64,000 nt of DNA from a bacterium. Its GTDB lineage: Bacteria > SAR324 > XYD2-FULL-50-16. This document shows, piece after piece, positions 8,533-18,030 of the stretch. Within the stretch, counting starts at the first letter, position 1; each line of letters opens with the position of its first letter. A model generated the notes under the pieces. It was given only the letters and a program-made list of their open reading frames with translations. It searched no databases and was not told where the DNA came from. The DNA lies in NCBI GenBank assembly GCA_024275165.1, contig JAJRZQ010000002.1, forward strand, positions 1 through 64,000, given 5' to 3'. A program made the translations under genes and the position numbers.

Positions 8533-9084
8533 TTAGGGCTCCTTGCTCAAAACTTTTAAAAAATCGACAAATTGTTGGTTGCGCCAGACCCGAGGGCCAA
8601 TGGCCTGGGCGCGTAGGCGGCCCTGTTTGTCGATCACCATGGTTGTGGGTAAGGCATTGATTTGAAAAAGATCGCTCACTTTAGAATCGGGGTCGAGCCC
8701 AATGGGGAAGGAGTAGGGGAATTTTTTTAAGAAGTGGGCGACCCGAGAGGACTTCTCCCCCATGCTGACCGCTAAGATTTGAAAGTTTTCACCTTGCATC
8801 AAGCCATGCAGTTCTTCGATATCGGGCATCTCTTTTTTACAGGGCATGCACCAGGTGGCCCAAAAATTCAAAAAAATCACCTTGCCCGGTTGGGCCGGGA
8901 GGTGGCGTGTTTCTCCCTCCAGAGTTTGGTAGCTAAAACCGGGGAAGACAAAGTCAGGCTTTTGGGGGCTCAAACCCATTTCTTTGATAAACTGGGTGGG
9001 CACCATTTCTGCTACATTGGGGGTTTTTGGTTTGTCGCAGGCGAGCAGCCCCAAGGCTAGGAAGAGCAAGAGAAAACGGGTCAT
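8533..9084 (-). CDS. TlpA-like thioredoxin-fold lipoprotein
   Basis: 183 residues with a lipoprotein signal ending at the lipobox LLAC (Cys16), so the mature protein is anchored in a membrane facing the periplasm. The domain begins near residue 50 and carries the redox motif WCMPC (Cys79, Cys82) in [17 protein letters not shown], with the cis-proline near [12 protein letters not shown]. This is the TlpA/ResA class of reductants, which keep periplasmic cysteines reduced, often for cytochrome c maturation. The stop is 2 nt before tatB and the start is 1 nt after cheW. Confidence 0.88.
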   Translation of the reverse strand: MTRFLLLFLALGLLACDKPKTPNVAEMVPTQFIKEMGLSPQKPDFVFPGFSYQTLEGETRHLPAQPGKVIFLNFWATWCMPCKKEMPDIEELHGLMQGENFQILAVSMGEKSSRVAHFLKKFPYSFPIGLDPDSKVSDLFQINALPTTMVIDKQGRLRAQAIGPRVWRNQQFVDFLKVLSKEP

Positions 9085-9085
9085 A

Positions 9086-9571
9086 TTAACTTTGATTGGC
9101 GGTTTGAGCGATTTTAGCGGCTGCTTTTTTACTCAACAGATGTTCTAAGTCGAGTAGAATTAAATTTTCATCTTTTTCTAAGACATACACCCCCCTCAGG
9201 CTATGCGGGTCTAAGCCCTGGAGCAAAACCGGGGGAGGGGGGAGGATGGAATGCTTGTTGACCTGCAAGACCCGACTCATCTCATCGACGATAAAACCGA
9301 TATGATGCCCCCGGACGGTGTGAATGATCACCCGCTCGAAACTGGTGGAAAGGTCGGGCAGGCCCATTAAAAGGCGAAAGTCGATCAAGGGGATGATCTG
9401 CCCGCGCAGGTTGAAAATCCCTTTCATGTATGCGGGCGCGCCGGGCACCGGGCGTACCTTGGGTAGGGTTAAAACCTCATGGATCCCATGGATATCAATG
9501 GCAAAAAGGGTTTTGCCCAGGCGAAAGCTCGCCAGCCGCTTGAGGTCGTATTCATGGGATTCCAGATTCAT
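9086..9571 (-). CDS. cheW: Chemotaxis adaptor CheW
   Basis: 161 residues forming a single CheW domain: LASFRLGKTLFAIDIHGIHEVL, then VPGAPAYMKGIFNLRGQIIPLIDFRLLMGL, and the C-terminal GFIVDEMSRVLQV. CheW couples chemoreceptors to the CheA kinase. No receptor, cheA or flagellar gene is in the window, so its partner lies elsewhere. AAAGGAG precedes the ATG by a few bases. It sits 14 nt downstream of pyrD in the operon. Confidence 0.92.
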   Translation of the reverse strand: MNLESHEYDLKRLASFRLGKTLFAIDIHGIHEVLTLPKVRPVPGAPAYMKGIFNLRGQIIPLIDFRLLMGLPDLSTSFERVIIHTVRGHHIGFIVDEMSRVLQVNKHSILPPPPVLLQGLDPHSLRGVYVLEKDENLILLDLEHLLSKKAAAKIAQTANQS

Positions 9572-9584
9572 GGGGCTCCTTTTG

Positions 9585-10679
9585 TTACTTCTCTTCTTTT
9601 AGCGCTTTGCGTGGGAATTGATCAAGGCTCTTTAATCCTTCTTGTTCCATGAGTTTTAAAAGATTGGATTTGAGATTTTTGATCAGTCCGGGCCCTTCAA
9701 AAATCAGGCTTGTATAGACCTGAACGAAGCTGGCGCCGAGCCGGAGCTTTTCAATGACATCGTGAGCGTTGAAAATCCCTCCCACGGCGACTAAGGGGAT
9801 TCGGCCTTGGGTAAACAAAGCGGCCTCTGCCAGCCGTTGGTTGGAAAGGGCGCGCAGGGGTTTGCCGCTGAGCCCTCCTGTTTCGATGGATAAGGGGCTG
9901 GTCAGGTTGGGCCGGGTCACGGTGGTGTTGGTTAAAACCAGCGCGTCCAAGCGGAGTTCTAAGGCGAGTTGGCAGATCGCTTGGAGCTCGTCGCTCTGTA
10001 AATCGGGCGCGAGTTTGAGCCAGAGAGGCTTTGTTTTGCCCCCTGTTGCCGCCAGTTGATCGCGCTGTTGGAGTAAGCCTCGCAAGAGGGGTTTTAGGTT
10101 TTCGATTTCTTGCAAACCTCTCAATCCTGGAGTATTGGGACTGGAAATATTGAGCACGAAGTAATCGCCGAAGGGGTACGCCTTTTCCAAAAGGAGGGCG
10201 TAGTCTTGAACGGCTTCTTCATTGGGGGTGGATTTATTTTTACCGAGATTGATCCCGAGGGGAATATTTTTTTTTAGCCGTTGCAGGCGGTGGGTCATGG
10301 CCCCAATTCCCTCGTTGTTGAACCCCATGCGGTTGATGATGGCCCGGTCCGCCAAGAGGCGGAATAATCTCGGTTTTTCGTTGCCCGCCTGCCCCTTTGG
10401 GGTGACGGTGCCCACCTCGACGGCGCCAAAACCAAGGGACTCTAAGAGGGGGACCGCTTCCGCGTTTTTGTCAAATCCCGCTGCCAAGCCGATGGGGTTG
10501 GGAAAGCGCAGGTTGCCGACTTGCGTCTGCAGGCGTTCGTCTTCAAGATAAAAGATGGCCCGCACCCCGTTGAGCAAGGCGGGATGTTTGGACGCCACGC
10601 GCCCGAGGGCGAGAATCTTCTCGTGGATGTTTTCTGGATGTAAGGCAAACAGCAGGGGTTTGAGCAGATTAAAAATCAT
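9585..10679 (-). CDS. pyrD: Dihydroorotate dehydrogenase (quinone), class 2
   Basis: 364 residues. It oxidises dihydroorotate to orotate in pyrimidine synthesis and passes electrons to quinone. The N-terminal extension (residues 1-45, hydrophobic then FYLEDERLQTQVGNLRFPNPIGLAAGFDKN) is the membrane-docking part of class 2 enzymes. The FMN and substrate residues follow in GAVEVGTVTPKGQ, NRMGFNNEG and VLNISSPNTPGLR, with the catalytic Ser in NISSPN. It overlaps the radical SAM gene by 4 nt (ATGA). Confidence 0.95.
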   Translation of the reverse strand: MIFNLLKPLLFALHPENIHEKILALGRVASKHPALLNGVRAIFYLEDERLQTQVGNLRFPNPIGLAAGFDKNAEAVPLLESLGFGAVEVGTVTPKGQAGNEKPRLFRLLADRAIINRMGFNNEGIGAMTHRLQRLKKNIPLGINLGKNKSTPNEEAVQDYALLLEKAYPFGDYFVLNISSPNTPGLRGLQEIENLKPLLRGLLQQRDQLAATGGKTKPLWLKLAPDLQSDELQAICQLALELRLDALVLTNTTVTRPNLTSPLSIETGGLSGKPLRALSNQRLAEAALFTQGRIPLVAVGGIFNAHDVIEKLRLGASFVQVYTSLIFEGPGLIKNLKSNLLKLMEQEGLKSLDQFPRKALKEEK

Positions 10680-11500
10680 GGGGCACCATAGATCAGGACT
10701 TCAAAAGGTAAGGCAGAGGTCAGTTGTTCGGCGATTTGGGTTAAGGTGGTGTCGCTTAAAGGTTTACAGTTTGAGTCTGCCGGGGGGCGAGCTAGGGTGT
10801 AGGCCAAGAGGCGTTGAATCTTCACCCCCCTGTGGAGCAATTGGCGCATGAGCTGGATCCATTGGTTCCATTGGGGGGGGCCGAAGGCATGCTCCCCGGC
10901 AAACAAACAGGCCTGCAAAACAACCGGAACCTTGGTCCCTACCTCGATTAAGCGGGCCAGCAGGTGGTCGTAGCTCATCTTGCCTTGATTGATTGCATGG
11001 TAGCTGACTTCGTCCCAAAAATCCAGTTTGAACCAGATTTCGCCCTCCTCTTGGGTGAGACGGGTGAGGGAGGGGCCGAGCCGCTTCCAGTCTAACCCGG
11101 TTCCGTTGGTATAGAGCAGGATGGGAAGGGGCCCAAGAGCCAGCTCTTTTTTTAGATCCAAGAGCCCGAGTAGAAGCTCAGGCAAGCAAGCGGCCTCGGT
11201 GGGCTCGCCATCGCCGGCTAAAGCGAGGTCTTTGACCGGCTGTTGGCTCAAGTCGTGGGGCTGGGTGAAAAAACGGCGGACTTCGGCAAGGATCAAGGCC
11301 GCCTCGGGCTTAGGCCCCGGGGGGGGCGGAGTTCGGCGCTCCACCTGACAATAGCGGCAATTAAAGCTGCAATGTTGATCAAGATTGAGGTTGATTCCCA
11401 AGGACAGGCCTTTGCTACGGCGACTGAAGACGGGATAGATAAAATCGCCGTAGGGGCTTTGACGCGGGTGCAGGTCAGGGCGCAATTCGCCTTGTTTCAT
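10676..11500 (-). CDS. Radical SAM domain protein
   Basis: 274 residues. The cluster motif CSFNCRYCQ (Cys44, Cys48, Cys51) binds the [4Fe-4S] cluster that cleaves S-adenosylmethionine. GDGEPTEA corresponds to the GGE-type SAM-contact motif, and LLYTNGTGL to the next core strand. The family is annotated only generally; no substrate can be named. It overlaps its neighbours on both sides by 4 nt, so expression is tied to pyrD and to the upstream helical-repeat protein. Some members sit near thiol-redox or cofactor genes, but that is not evidence here. Confidence 0.8.
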   Translation of the reverse strand: MKQGELRPDLHPRQSPYGDFIYPVFSRRSKGLSLGINLNLDQHCSFNCRYCQVERRTPPPPGPKPEAALILAEVRRFFTQPHDLSQQPVKDLALAGDGEPTEAACLPELLLGLLDLKKELALGPLPILLYTNGTGLDWKRLGPSLTRLTQEEGEIWFKLDFWDEVSYHAINQGKMSYDHLLARLIEVGTKVPVVLQACLFAGEHAFGPPQWNQWIQLMRQLLHRGVKIQRLLAYTLARPPADSNCKPLSDTTLTQIAEQLTSALPFEVLIYGAP

Positions 11501-13203
11501 GGTTCCGTGCTCTTTACTTGCCGCAGCTTGTGTTGCATGACCAGTTGGTTGGCCGTGGAGGGCGTGGGCAGGCTGAGTGATATTTCATGAATAATTTCAA
11601 CAGCTTGTTTGATTAGTTCCGGATTGCCGTAGGCCGCCATCTCCGTGACGATGACCTTATATAAGGCGGCTTCGACCTGCATGCGGACAATGGGGTCGAT
11701 GCGGTCGGGAGTGCAGGCCGTGAGAATATCGCTAAAGACGCGTTTTGCCGCTTGATGGATATCGCCGGTGGAGGCGAGTACGGATAAGAGTTCGGAATTG
11801 AGGTGGGTTTTGATTTGGGTCAAGGCCACATCATCCACCACCTCGCCCGCGTTGACCGTTTGCAGGTAGGATTTCAACAGCAATTCCGCGTTTTTGATCA
11901 TCTCTTTATTTTCAGGCTGTTGGGATATTTCAACGGCACGCAGGTTGAGGTGATAGGTGGCCGCTTCTTTGGTTTCTTGAAAGAGCGAGTCCGGCCCCAT
12001 TTGGGCAACCAACTCTCGCAGGAGGGAGACCAGCCGCTCAGCGATAATTTGATTCGTTTCCTGGGTGGCGAAGGATAAGAGTTCCTGGTTGACATGATTG
12101 ATCAAGGCCGCCTTGGTGCTTTCTTGCACATCGCCGCGCTGCAAGGCGCGAATAACGATGTCGGCCAGTTCTTGGGCCTTGGCCTGGACCTCTACATTGT
12201 CCGGCGTCAAGCTGTATTCCAAAGCGGCGCGGTTGACCTGTTCGGTCAATTGCTCAATGCTTTCTTCTTGAATGTAGCTTTGGCTCATGCTCTCGATGAA
12301 TTCGGAAAAGATCAATTGGGCCTTGGTTTGGAGTTCTTTTTTGCCGGTTTTTTCCGTCCATTCCAGCCCTTGCTGATTTAAATGAGAGGTGATCTCTTGT
12401 ATGGTTGTCCGGTTGATGAAGTCCGAACTGAGCCCCTTGATGTAATCGCTGACCAGATCAGCGACTTTTGCGGTCATGCGTTGATTTTTTGGGTCCATCA
12501 GCTTTCGACTGAAGTCCTGATTGATCTTGCCTTGAATCTCCGCAAGGGTTTGAGGGTATAAGATCATCTCGGTCAGGTTGTCGAGATACTCGTTGACCAG
12601 TTTGGCGACCTGGTCTTTGGTCTCGCGCGATTCCCTGGCGCAAATCCTGGCGCTGACCTCTTTATTGATATGGGCTTCTAAGTTTTGGCGGGTCTCTGAG
12701 GTTAAGGAATTGAGGGTGAGGGTCTGGATCAAGGCATCGGAAATCTCGCGCATTTTATCTTCAAAGCGGATGTCTTTTCCAGAAAGGATGCGTTTGCTGA
12801 CCTCTACATTGAGGTGCTCTTGCGCCTGAGAAGCCGTTTCAGTGGTGATCTGCCCTAAATCCATCTGCTGGTAAAAGGCGCTGAGCATTTGGTCGATCTT
12901 ATGCTGTACCCTTTTGTTGGTGCCTTCCAAGGCGTCTTTTAAGACGATGCGGTTTAAGTGTTCTTGAATCTCTTGTTCTACCGCCGGCTTAATCACTTCC
13001 GCGCCGTAATGCTCCAATTGGAGCAAGACCAGTTCCTTGGCCTTTTTTTGGATCAAACCTTCTAGGTTTGCCGTGTCTTTTTCCTCTACGCTGATTTGCC
13101 TTGCTTCGCGTAAAAAACCGCTGAAGATACGCAAGGTATAAATCAGGGTTTTAAAGGGTTCGATCAACAGACGGGCAAATAAGCCGGGCGAACTTTCGCT
13201 CAT
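11497..13203 (-). CDS. Helical-repeat protein with 48-residue period, unknown function
   Basis: 568 residues that I do not recognise. No signal peptide; residues 10-32 are moderately hydrophobic and might touch the membrane. From residue 80 to 500 it is predicted all-helical. A (H/K/Q)-(L/I/V)-N triplet recurs at residues 82, 130, 178, 226, 274, 322, 370, 418 and 467, that is every 48 (last 49) residues, giving an asparagine ladder at N84 through N469. Between the triplets lie helices rich in Gln, Glu, Lys and Ser. Such strict spacing implies a regular solenoid or rod of nine units. First gene of the operon, overlapping the radical SAM gene by 4 nt. Function unknown; scaffold or adaptor is only a guess. 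Confidence 0.85.
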   Translation of the reverse strand: MSESSPGLFARLLIEPFKTLIYTLRIFSGFLREARQISVEEKDTANLEGLIQKKAKELVLLQLEHYGAEVIKPAVEQEIQEHLNRIVLKDALEGTNKRVQHKIDQMLSAFYQQMDLGQITTETASQAQEHLNVEVSKRILSGKDIRFEDKMREISDALIQTLTLNSLTSETRQNLEAHINKEVSARICARESRETKDQVAKLVNEYLDNLTEMILYPQTLAEIQGKINQDFSRKLMDPKNQRMTAKVADLVSDYIKGLSSDFINRTTIQEITSHLNQQGLEWTEKTGKKELQTKAQLIFSEFIESMSQSYIQEESIEQLTEQVNRAALEYSLTPDNVEVQAKAQELADIVIRALQRGDVQESTKAALINHVNQELLSFATQETNQIIAERLVSLLRELVAQMGPDSLFQETKEAATYHLNLRAVEISQQPENKEMIKNAELLLKSYLQTVNAGEVVDDVALTQIKTHLNSELLSVLASTGDIHQAAKRVFSDILTACTPDRIDPIVRMQVEAALYKVIVTEMAAYGNPELIKQAVEIIHEISLSLPTPSTANQLVMQHKLRQVKSTEP

Positions 13204-13385
13204 GGGAACCTGGGGTACAAAGTTTTTTCATTTTCTAAAGAACAAACGCCCTCTCACCACTCCAGGGCAATCGACTTGCGACTTGCCGCGGCTTTTCGAG
13301 TGGGGTTTGTTTCAGAGTTTCAAAAGCGATTGACGGTTGTCAAGCGGCGGCGCTTGGGATACCTCTAGGTTAAGCTAAACTCCTT

Positions 13386-13415
13386 GTCGCGGTGGGCGTG
13401 GAGCCCTGCCGCGAC
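13386..13415 (+). other. Hairpin in the ligA upstream region
   Basis: GTCGCGG (13386-13392) and CCGCGAC (13409-13415) form a perfect 7-bp stem with a 16-base loop, 52 bases before the preferred ligA start. It could be a leader hairpin or a terminator-like barrier, but there is no T-run after it. The rest of the 13204-13467 gap shows nothing else distinctive. Confidence 0.35.
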
Positions 13416-13467
13416 CCCAACCGATTTGCCTGGATAAGGCGTAATATTGACCTTTTTTTTCTGGCCC

Positions 13468-15474
13468 ATGCAACCTGAAGAAGCGAAGAAGCGAATGACC
13501 TTGCTGAGCGAAACCCTGGATTCTGCGGCAAAAGCTTATTATCAAACCGGGACCTCGCCCTTTGACGACGCGCAATATGACCTCTTGAGCGAGGAATTGG
13601 CCGATTTGGAGCGGCAATTCCCCGAATTTGCCTTGAGGGAATCGGTGCTGACAAGGGTCGGGGCAGCGGCGGATTTTGCCCCGACGGCGCACCGTACAAA
13701 AATGTATTCTTTAGAGAATTGTTACCAACAAGAGGAGTTGCTGAAATGGTATGTGGAGGTGAAAAAAACCTTGGAAGAAGATTTTCAACTCCCTGAGCCT
13801 CCTCTTTTTGTAGCGGAATTGAAGATTGACGGCTTGGCCCTGTCGTTGACCTACGCGCGGGGTCGCTTGGTTCAGGCGGTTACCCGTGGGGATGGAAGCG
13901 TGGGCGACTTGGTGACCTCTAATGTCAAGTCGATTGAAAACCTACCCCACAAGCTGCCCGAACCCCTCGACTTGGAATTGCGGGGGGAGGTCTACCTCCC
14001 CTTAAGTCGTTTCGAGAAATTGCAACAAGACTTAGAGCGGGCCGGGCAGGATGGCTTTATGAACGCTCGCAACGCGGCGGCGGGCAGTATGCGGCTCAAG
14101 GACCCGCAAGAGGTAAAAAAACGCGGCCTTGCCTGCTGGGTCTATGATCAAGCGGGGGAGGAAAATCCGCAAAGTCACCAAAGCAACCTAGAAAAGTTGG
14201 AGCGCTTGGGCTTGCCGATCAATCCTCACCGTCTGGTGAGTTCTTCTTTTGCGGAGATTTTTGCCTTTTGCCAAACCTGGGAGGAGGGCCGCAAGTCCTT
14301 AGATTATGATATCGACGGGGTCGTCATTAAGCTTAATGACCCCTTGATTCGCTCTCGTCTTGGTTTTACGGCGAAGTTTCCCCGTTGGGCCAAAGCCTGG
14401 AAGTTTAAGGGGGAGCGGGTTGCCAGTCGGCTCAAAGAGGTGGAAGACTCCATTGGTCGCACCGGCGCGTTGACCCCCGTGGCCCGGATTGAGCCGGTGC
14501 TGCTGCATGGCACCTGGGTCAAGCGGGCGAGTCTGCACAACTACATGCAGGTTGAGCTGTTGGACTTGCGTTTGGGGGATCGGGTTTGGGTGGAAAAGGG
14601 AGGGGAGATCATCCCTAAAATCGTGGGGGTTGACCTCCATGCCCGGGAGGGAACCCCCCCGAAGTTAACCCCTCCGAGCCGGTGCCCTAGCTGCGGTGAA
14701 CCCTTGATTCATCTAGAACAGGAGGTGAACTTGCGTTGCTTGAACCTGCAATGCCCTGCCCAACAACAAGCGAGGTTGGAGCATTTTGTCAGTCGAAAGG
14801 CGTTGGATATCGAGGGCCTGGGGCCGAAGCAGATCGCTTTGTTTCTTCGGCAAGGCTGGGTTTTAAGCCCTGCGGATCTTTATCGTTTGGGGCAACGAGC
14901 CGAGGAGTTGAAAGGCTTGGAGGGATTTGGGGAAAAATCGGTGCAAAAATTGCTGCGGGCTTTGGAAAGGAGTAAAAAAGCGGAGTTGAACCGCTTTATC
15001 TTTGCCTTGGGGATTCGCCATGTAGGGGAAAAGCTGGCAAAGACCTTAGCCCTTGAAGCGGGAAGCCTCGATGGCTTTTTAAGTCTTGACGCGGCTCGTT
15101 TGGGTCAGATTGCCGAGGTGGATAAGGCGGTGACGGGTTCGGTTTTGGGCTGGCTGGGCGAAGCGGCCAATTTGCGTCTCTTGGCAGACCTCAAAGCCTT
15201 GGGGCTCGCGCCGAAGAGGGTGACCAAACCGCAAGAGGCCCCCTTTTCGGGGAAGAATATCGTGATTACCGGCACCTTAAGCTTGCCCAGGGGGGAATGG
15301 AAATACCGCTTAGAGCAAGCGGGCTTTAATGTGACAGCGGATATTTCCGCGAAAACCCATTTTCTCTTGGCAGGAGAGAAGGCAGGGAGCAAACTGAAAC
15401 GAGCGGAAAAATTAGGGGTTCCTGTTTTGGATGAGGCGGCGATAACTCAACTCTTGGCAGAAAAGGTTTTATGA
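13468..15474 (+). CDS. ligA: NAD+-dependent DNA ligase
   Basis: 668 residues from ATG 13468; an upstream in-frame TTG at 13447 would add seven residues that do not fit the family. Domain order is normal: Ia and adenylation domain with the lysine motif LKIDG near residue 120, DIDGVVIK, OB-fold, four-cysteine zinc finger (CPSCG and CLNLQCP), helix-hairpin-helix block (DIEGLGPKQI, LEGFGEKSVQKLL) and a C-terminal BRCT domain (FSGKNIVITGTL). It seals nicks in replication and repair. trkA overlaps its end by 4 nt. Confidence 0.95.
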   Translation: MQPEEAKKRMTLLSETLDSAAKAYYQTGTSPFDDAQYDLLSEELADLERQFPEFALRESVLTRVGAAADFAPTAHRTKMYSLENCYQQEELLKWYVEVKKTLEEDFQLPEPPLFVAELKIDGLALSLTYARGRLVQAVTRGDGSVGDLVTSNVKSIENLPHKLPEPLDLELRGEVYLPLSRFEKLQQDLERAGQDGFMNARNAAAGSMRLKDPQEVKKRGLACWVYDQAGEENPQSHQSNLEKLERLGLPINPHRLVSSSFAEIFAFCQTWEEGRKSLDYDIDGVVIKLNDPLIRSRLGFTAKFPRWAKAWKFKGERVASRLKEVEDSIGRTGALTPVARIEPVLLHGTWVKRASLHNYMQVELLDLRLGDRVWVEKGGEIIPKIVGVDLHAREGTPPKLTPPSRCPSCGEPLIHLEQEVNLRCLNLQCPAQQQARLEHFVSRKALDIEGLGPKQIALFLRQGWVLSPADLYRLGQRAEELKGLEGFGEKSVQKLLRALERSKKAELNRFIFALGIRHVGEKLAKTLALEAGSLDGFLSLDAARLGQIAEVDKAVTGSVLGWLGEAANLRLLADLKALGLAPKRVTKPQEAPFSGKNIVITGTLSLPRGEWKYRLEQAGFNVTADISAKTHFLLAGEKAGSKLKRAEKLGVPVLDEAAITQLLAEKVL

Positions 15475-16838
15475 AGGTTTTAATTATCGGCGCGGGCGAA
15501 ACGGGTTATTTCATTGCCCAAGGCTTAAGTGAAGAAAGCGGGATTGAGGTGGTTTTGGTGGATTCAAAGCGCCAACATGTCGAGAATTTGCAACGGAGTT
15601 TGAATATTGCCGGGGTGGTGGGCAATGGAACCAGTTTGCGGGTTTTAGAGCAAGCGGGAATTGAGTCTTGCGATATCCTGATCGCCTGTACCGACCACGA
15701 TGAAACCAATTTAATCTGCTGTTTGGTGGCGAATCATTATAAGGTGCCTTATAAAATCGCGGTCACCCGCACCGATAGCTTTTTAAAGCGTAAGACAGTG
15801 CAGCGCTATATGGAAGGCGGAGTGAGCCAGGTAATCAACACTTCGGTCTTGACCGCTCAAGAGGTGATTGCCACGGCGACTTATGCCTCTGCCACGGCGG
15901 TGAGTGTTTTTGGGGAAAGAAATGTACTCTTAATCGGTTACAAGATGCGTGAAGACAGCCCCTGGAAAGATAAAATGATGTTTGAGATTCGCAGTGCCCA
16001 TGCCAATCAAGACTTCTTGATCGCCAGCATTGTGCGGGATGGGGAATCGTTTTTGCCCACGGGGCGGGATCAGGTTTTAGAAGGGGATTATGTCTATATA
16101 TTGGCTCCTAAAAAAGGGGTCGAAGCCTTGGACGACATGCTCCACACCAAGGTCGCCCATAATCGGCGGGCCGTGGTGGCCGGTTCCGGTTACATCGCCC
16201 AAAGGGTAGCCTTAGGGCTGATTCATAGCCATTTTCAGGTCACCATGATTTGCGACGACCCGGTAGGCTACCATCAACTCAAAGAAAAGTTCAGCCATCA
16301 CAAGGGGTTTCATCTTTTGCAGGGGGAATTGAGCAATGTGAAATTGCAGCTCAAGCAAGAGGTTTCGACCGCCGCCTTGTTTGTTGCCGTGGGGAAGTTG
16401 GACGAGAGCAATATCGCCGCTGCCTTGGTGGCGAAATACCTCGGAGCGGTCAAGACCATTGCCGTGGTGAATCGGCAAGATTTGGTCGAACCGGCGAGGT
16501 TGTTGGATATTGATGTGATTTTAAGTCCGAGGCTCAGTACGGCCCGCGCCGTGAAAAAGGTGATTCAAGGGGATACCTCCTCGAAGCTTAATTTTACCAC
16601 CATCTCAGAAACCGATATGGAGGTACGAGAGATGATCGTTTCAGAGAAAAGCCCGCTGGCGCGAAAAGCCCTAAAGGAGATCAAAATTCCGAAGGGAATT
16701 TTGATCGGCGCGCTGGTGCAAGAATCGGGAGAGGTTTTGATTCCCAAAGGGGATACGGTAATTCATGCTGGGGACCGGGTGATTGTGGTCACCTTGCCCG
16801 AGACGGCGCCGAAACTGAAAGAGCTGGTGGACCCTTAA
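15471..16838 (+). CDS. trkA: Trk system potassium uptake regulator TrkA
   Basis: 455 residues with two tandem RCK units. Each has an N-terminal Rossmann part and a C-terminal part. The first Rossmann fold starts MKVLIIGAGETGYFIAQ with the acidic end VVLVDSK that favours NAD(H). The second (VVAGSGYIAQRVALGL) has a less complete glycine motif. RCK_C parts lie near residues 145-225 and 370-450. TrkA is the cytosolic NAD-binding gate of TrkH/TrkG potassium channels; no trkH is in the window. It is coupled to ligA through an ATGA overlap. Confidence 0.92.
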   Translation: MKVLIIGAGETGYFIAQGLSEESGIEVVLVDSKRQHVENLQRSLNIAGVVGNGTSLRVLEQAGIESCDILIACTDHDETNLICCLVANHYKVPYKIAVTRTDSFLKRKTVQRYMEGGVSQVINTSVLTAQEVIATATYASATAVSVFGERNVLLIGYKMREDSPWKDKMMFEIRSAHANQDFLIASIVRDGESFLPTGRDQVLEGDYVYILAPKKGVEALDDMLHTKVAHNRRAVVAGSGYIAQRVALGLIHSHFQVTMICDDPVGYHQLKEKFSHHKGFHLLQGELSNVKLQLKQEVSTAALFVAVGKLDESNIAAALVAKYLGAVKTIAVVNRQDLVEPARLLDIDVILSPRLSTARAVKKVIQGDTSSKLNFTTISETDMEVREMIVSEKSPLARKALKEIKIPKGILIGALVQESGEVLIPKGDTVIHAGDRVIVVTLPETAPKLKELVDP

Positions 16839-16926
16839 TATTATTGTGGCTTGCGGCAGTGGTTATGATGTTTTAGCCTAATCAATCACCACGGTTTCAA
16901 GACGGTTGATAGCAGGAAAAAACCCA

Positions 16927-18030
16927 ATGAAAAAATCTCTCCAAACCCATTCTACCATCTCCTTTCTTGTTGCTTACGGGATATCGTTATATCTTTTGGT
17001 TTTGATGATGTGGCCCTACCTCAACACCTTGGTGTTTGCCACCATGTTGAGCGGGAGCTTTTTCCCCCTGCGCACCTGGATGAAGGAACGGCTACGGCTT
17101 TCCAATTTCTCCGCTGCTTGGGGAACCTTGACGGTGATCATCGTAACTCTATTTCTACCGGCCATCTACCTGATCGTCAGCCTTTCTGAAGAGGCGGTCA
17201 ATCTGTTCAATTATCTGAAGTCCGCACTGACCGAAGAAGTGGTGGAAAATATTCTCTTTGGTGAGGGGGTTTTTGGCAGGGGGTATCTTCCCAATGTTCT
17301 AGAAGAGGTTTTTTTGGCCTTTAACTTGGAATATAATACCTCTACCATTCAAACCTTGATCTTGGATTGGGCGAAGGTGACGAGCAGTTATTTTATCAAC
17401 GCGGCCAATCAGATTTTAGGTAACTTGTTGTTGTTTTTGTTTAACCTGGTAATATTGCTGGTTGTTTGCTTCTCTGTTTTTTTAGAGGGGGATCGCTTGA
17501 AGGCCTTTTTTCATCGGCTTTCTCCTTGGCCGATGGAGGAAGAGCAATTGATGGTCGATAAATTCAATCAAATGAATTACGCCACCTTGGTGGGGAACGG
17601 GATCGGCGGTTTGTTGCAGGGGGGGCTGGCAGGCCTTGCCTTCTGGTGGGTGGGGTTTGAGTCCACCTTTTTATGGGCCGCGGTGATGGTTTTTTTAGCC
17701 TTTATCCCCATGGTGGGCATGAGTTTTATCTATGTTCCCGCGGGGATTATCTTGCTGATGCAAGACCGCTTGGCCGAAGGGATCGGGCTGTTGGTTTTTT
17801 GCACTCTCGTTGCCCTGTGGGTGGAGCAATGGTTTAAACCGAAATTTGTGGGCAGCCGGGTGAAGATCCATTCGGTGCTGGTTTTTTTGAGTATCATTGG
17901 GGGGATGAGTGTCTTTGGGCTTTTAGGGATTTTTTACGGCCCCTTGATCATCTCCATTTTTTTGACCTTTGTGGAGATTTATCAAAAGCGCTATAGTGTG
18001 ACTGAAGCAACCCTAAGGCAGGAAGAATGA
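16927..18030 (+). CDS. AI-2E family transporter (PerM/YdiK type)
   Basis: 367 residues from ATG 16927, which has AGGA upstream; a TTG at 16906 is less likely. About eight membrane segments: two pairs at the N terminus, a long soluble loop (residues ~70-150), then a cluster from about 150 to 350 with FLAFIPMVGMSFIYVPAGI and the closing GIFYGPLIISIFLTFVEIY, characteristic of the AI-2E/UPF0118 family. Named for autoinducer-2 export but members also act in Na+/H+ transport; substrate unknown here. It overlaps the next gene by 4 nt. Confidence 0.88.
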   Translation: MKKSLQTHSTISFLVAYGISLYLLVLMMWPYLNTLVFATMLSGSFFPLRTWMKERLRLSNFSAAWGTLTVIIVTLFLPAIYLIVSLSEEAVNLFNYLKSALTEEVVENILFGEGVFGRGYLPNVLEEVFLAFNLEYNTSTIQTLILDWAKVTSSYFINAANQILGNLLLFLFNLVILLVVCFSVFLEGDRLKAFFHRLSPWPMEEEQLMVDKFNQMNYATLVGNGIGGLLQGGLAGLAFWWVGFESTFLWAAVMVFLAFIPMVGMSFIYVPAGIILLMQDRLAEGIGLLVFCTLVALWVEQWFKPKFVGSRVKIHSVLVFLSIIGGMSVFGLLGIFYGPLIISIFLTFVEIYQKRYSVTEATLRQEE

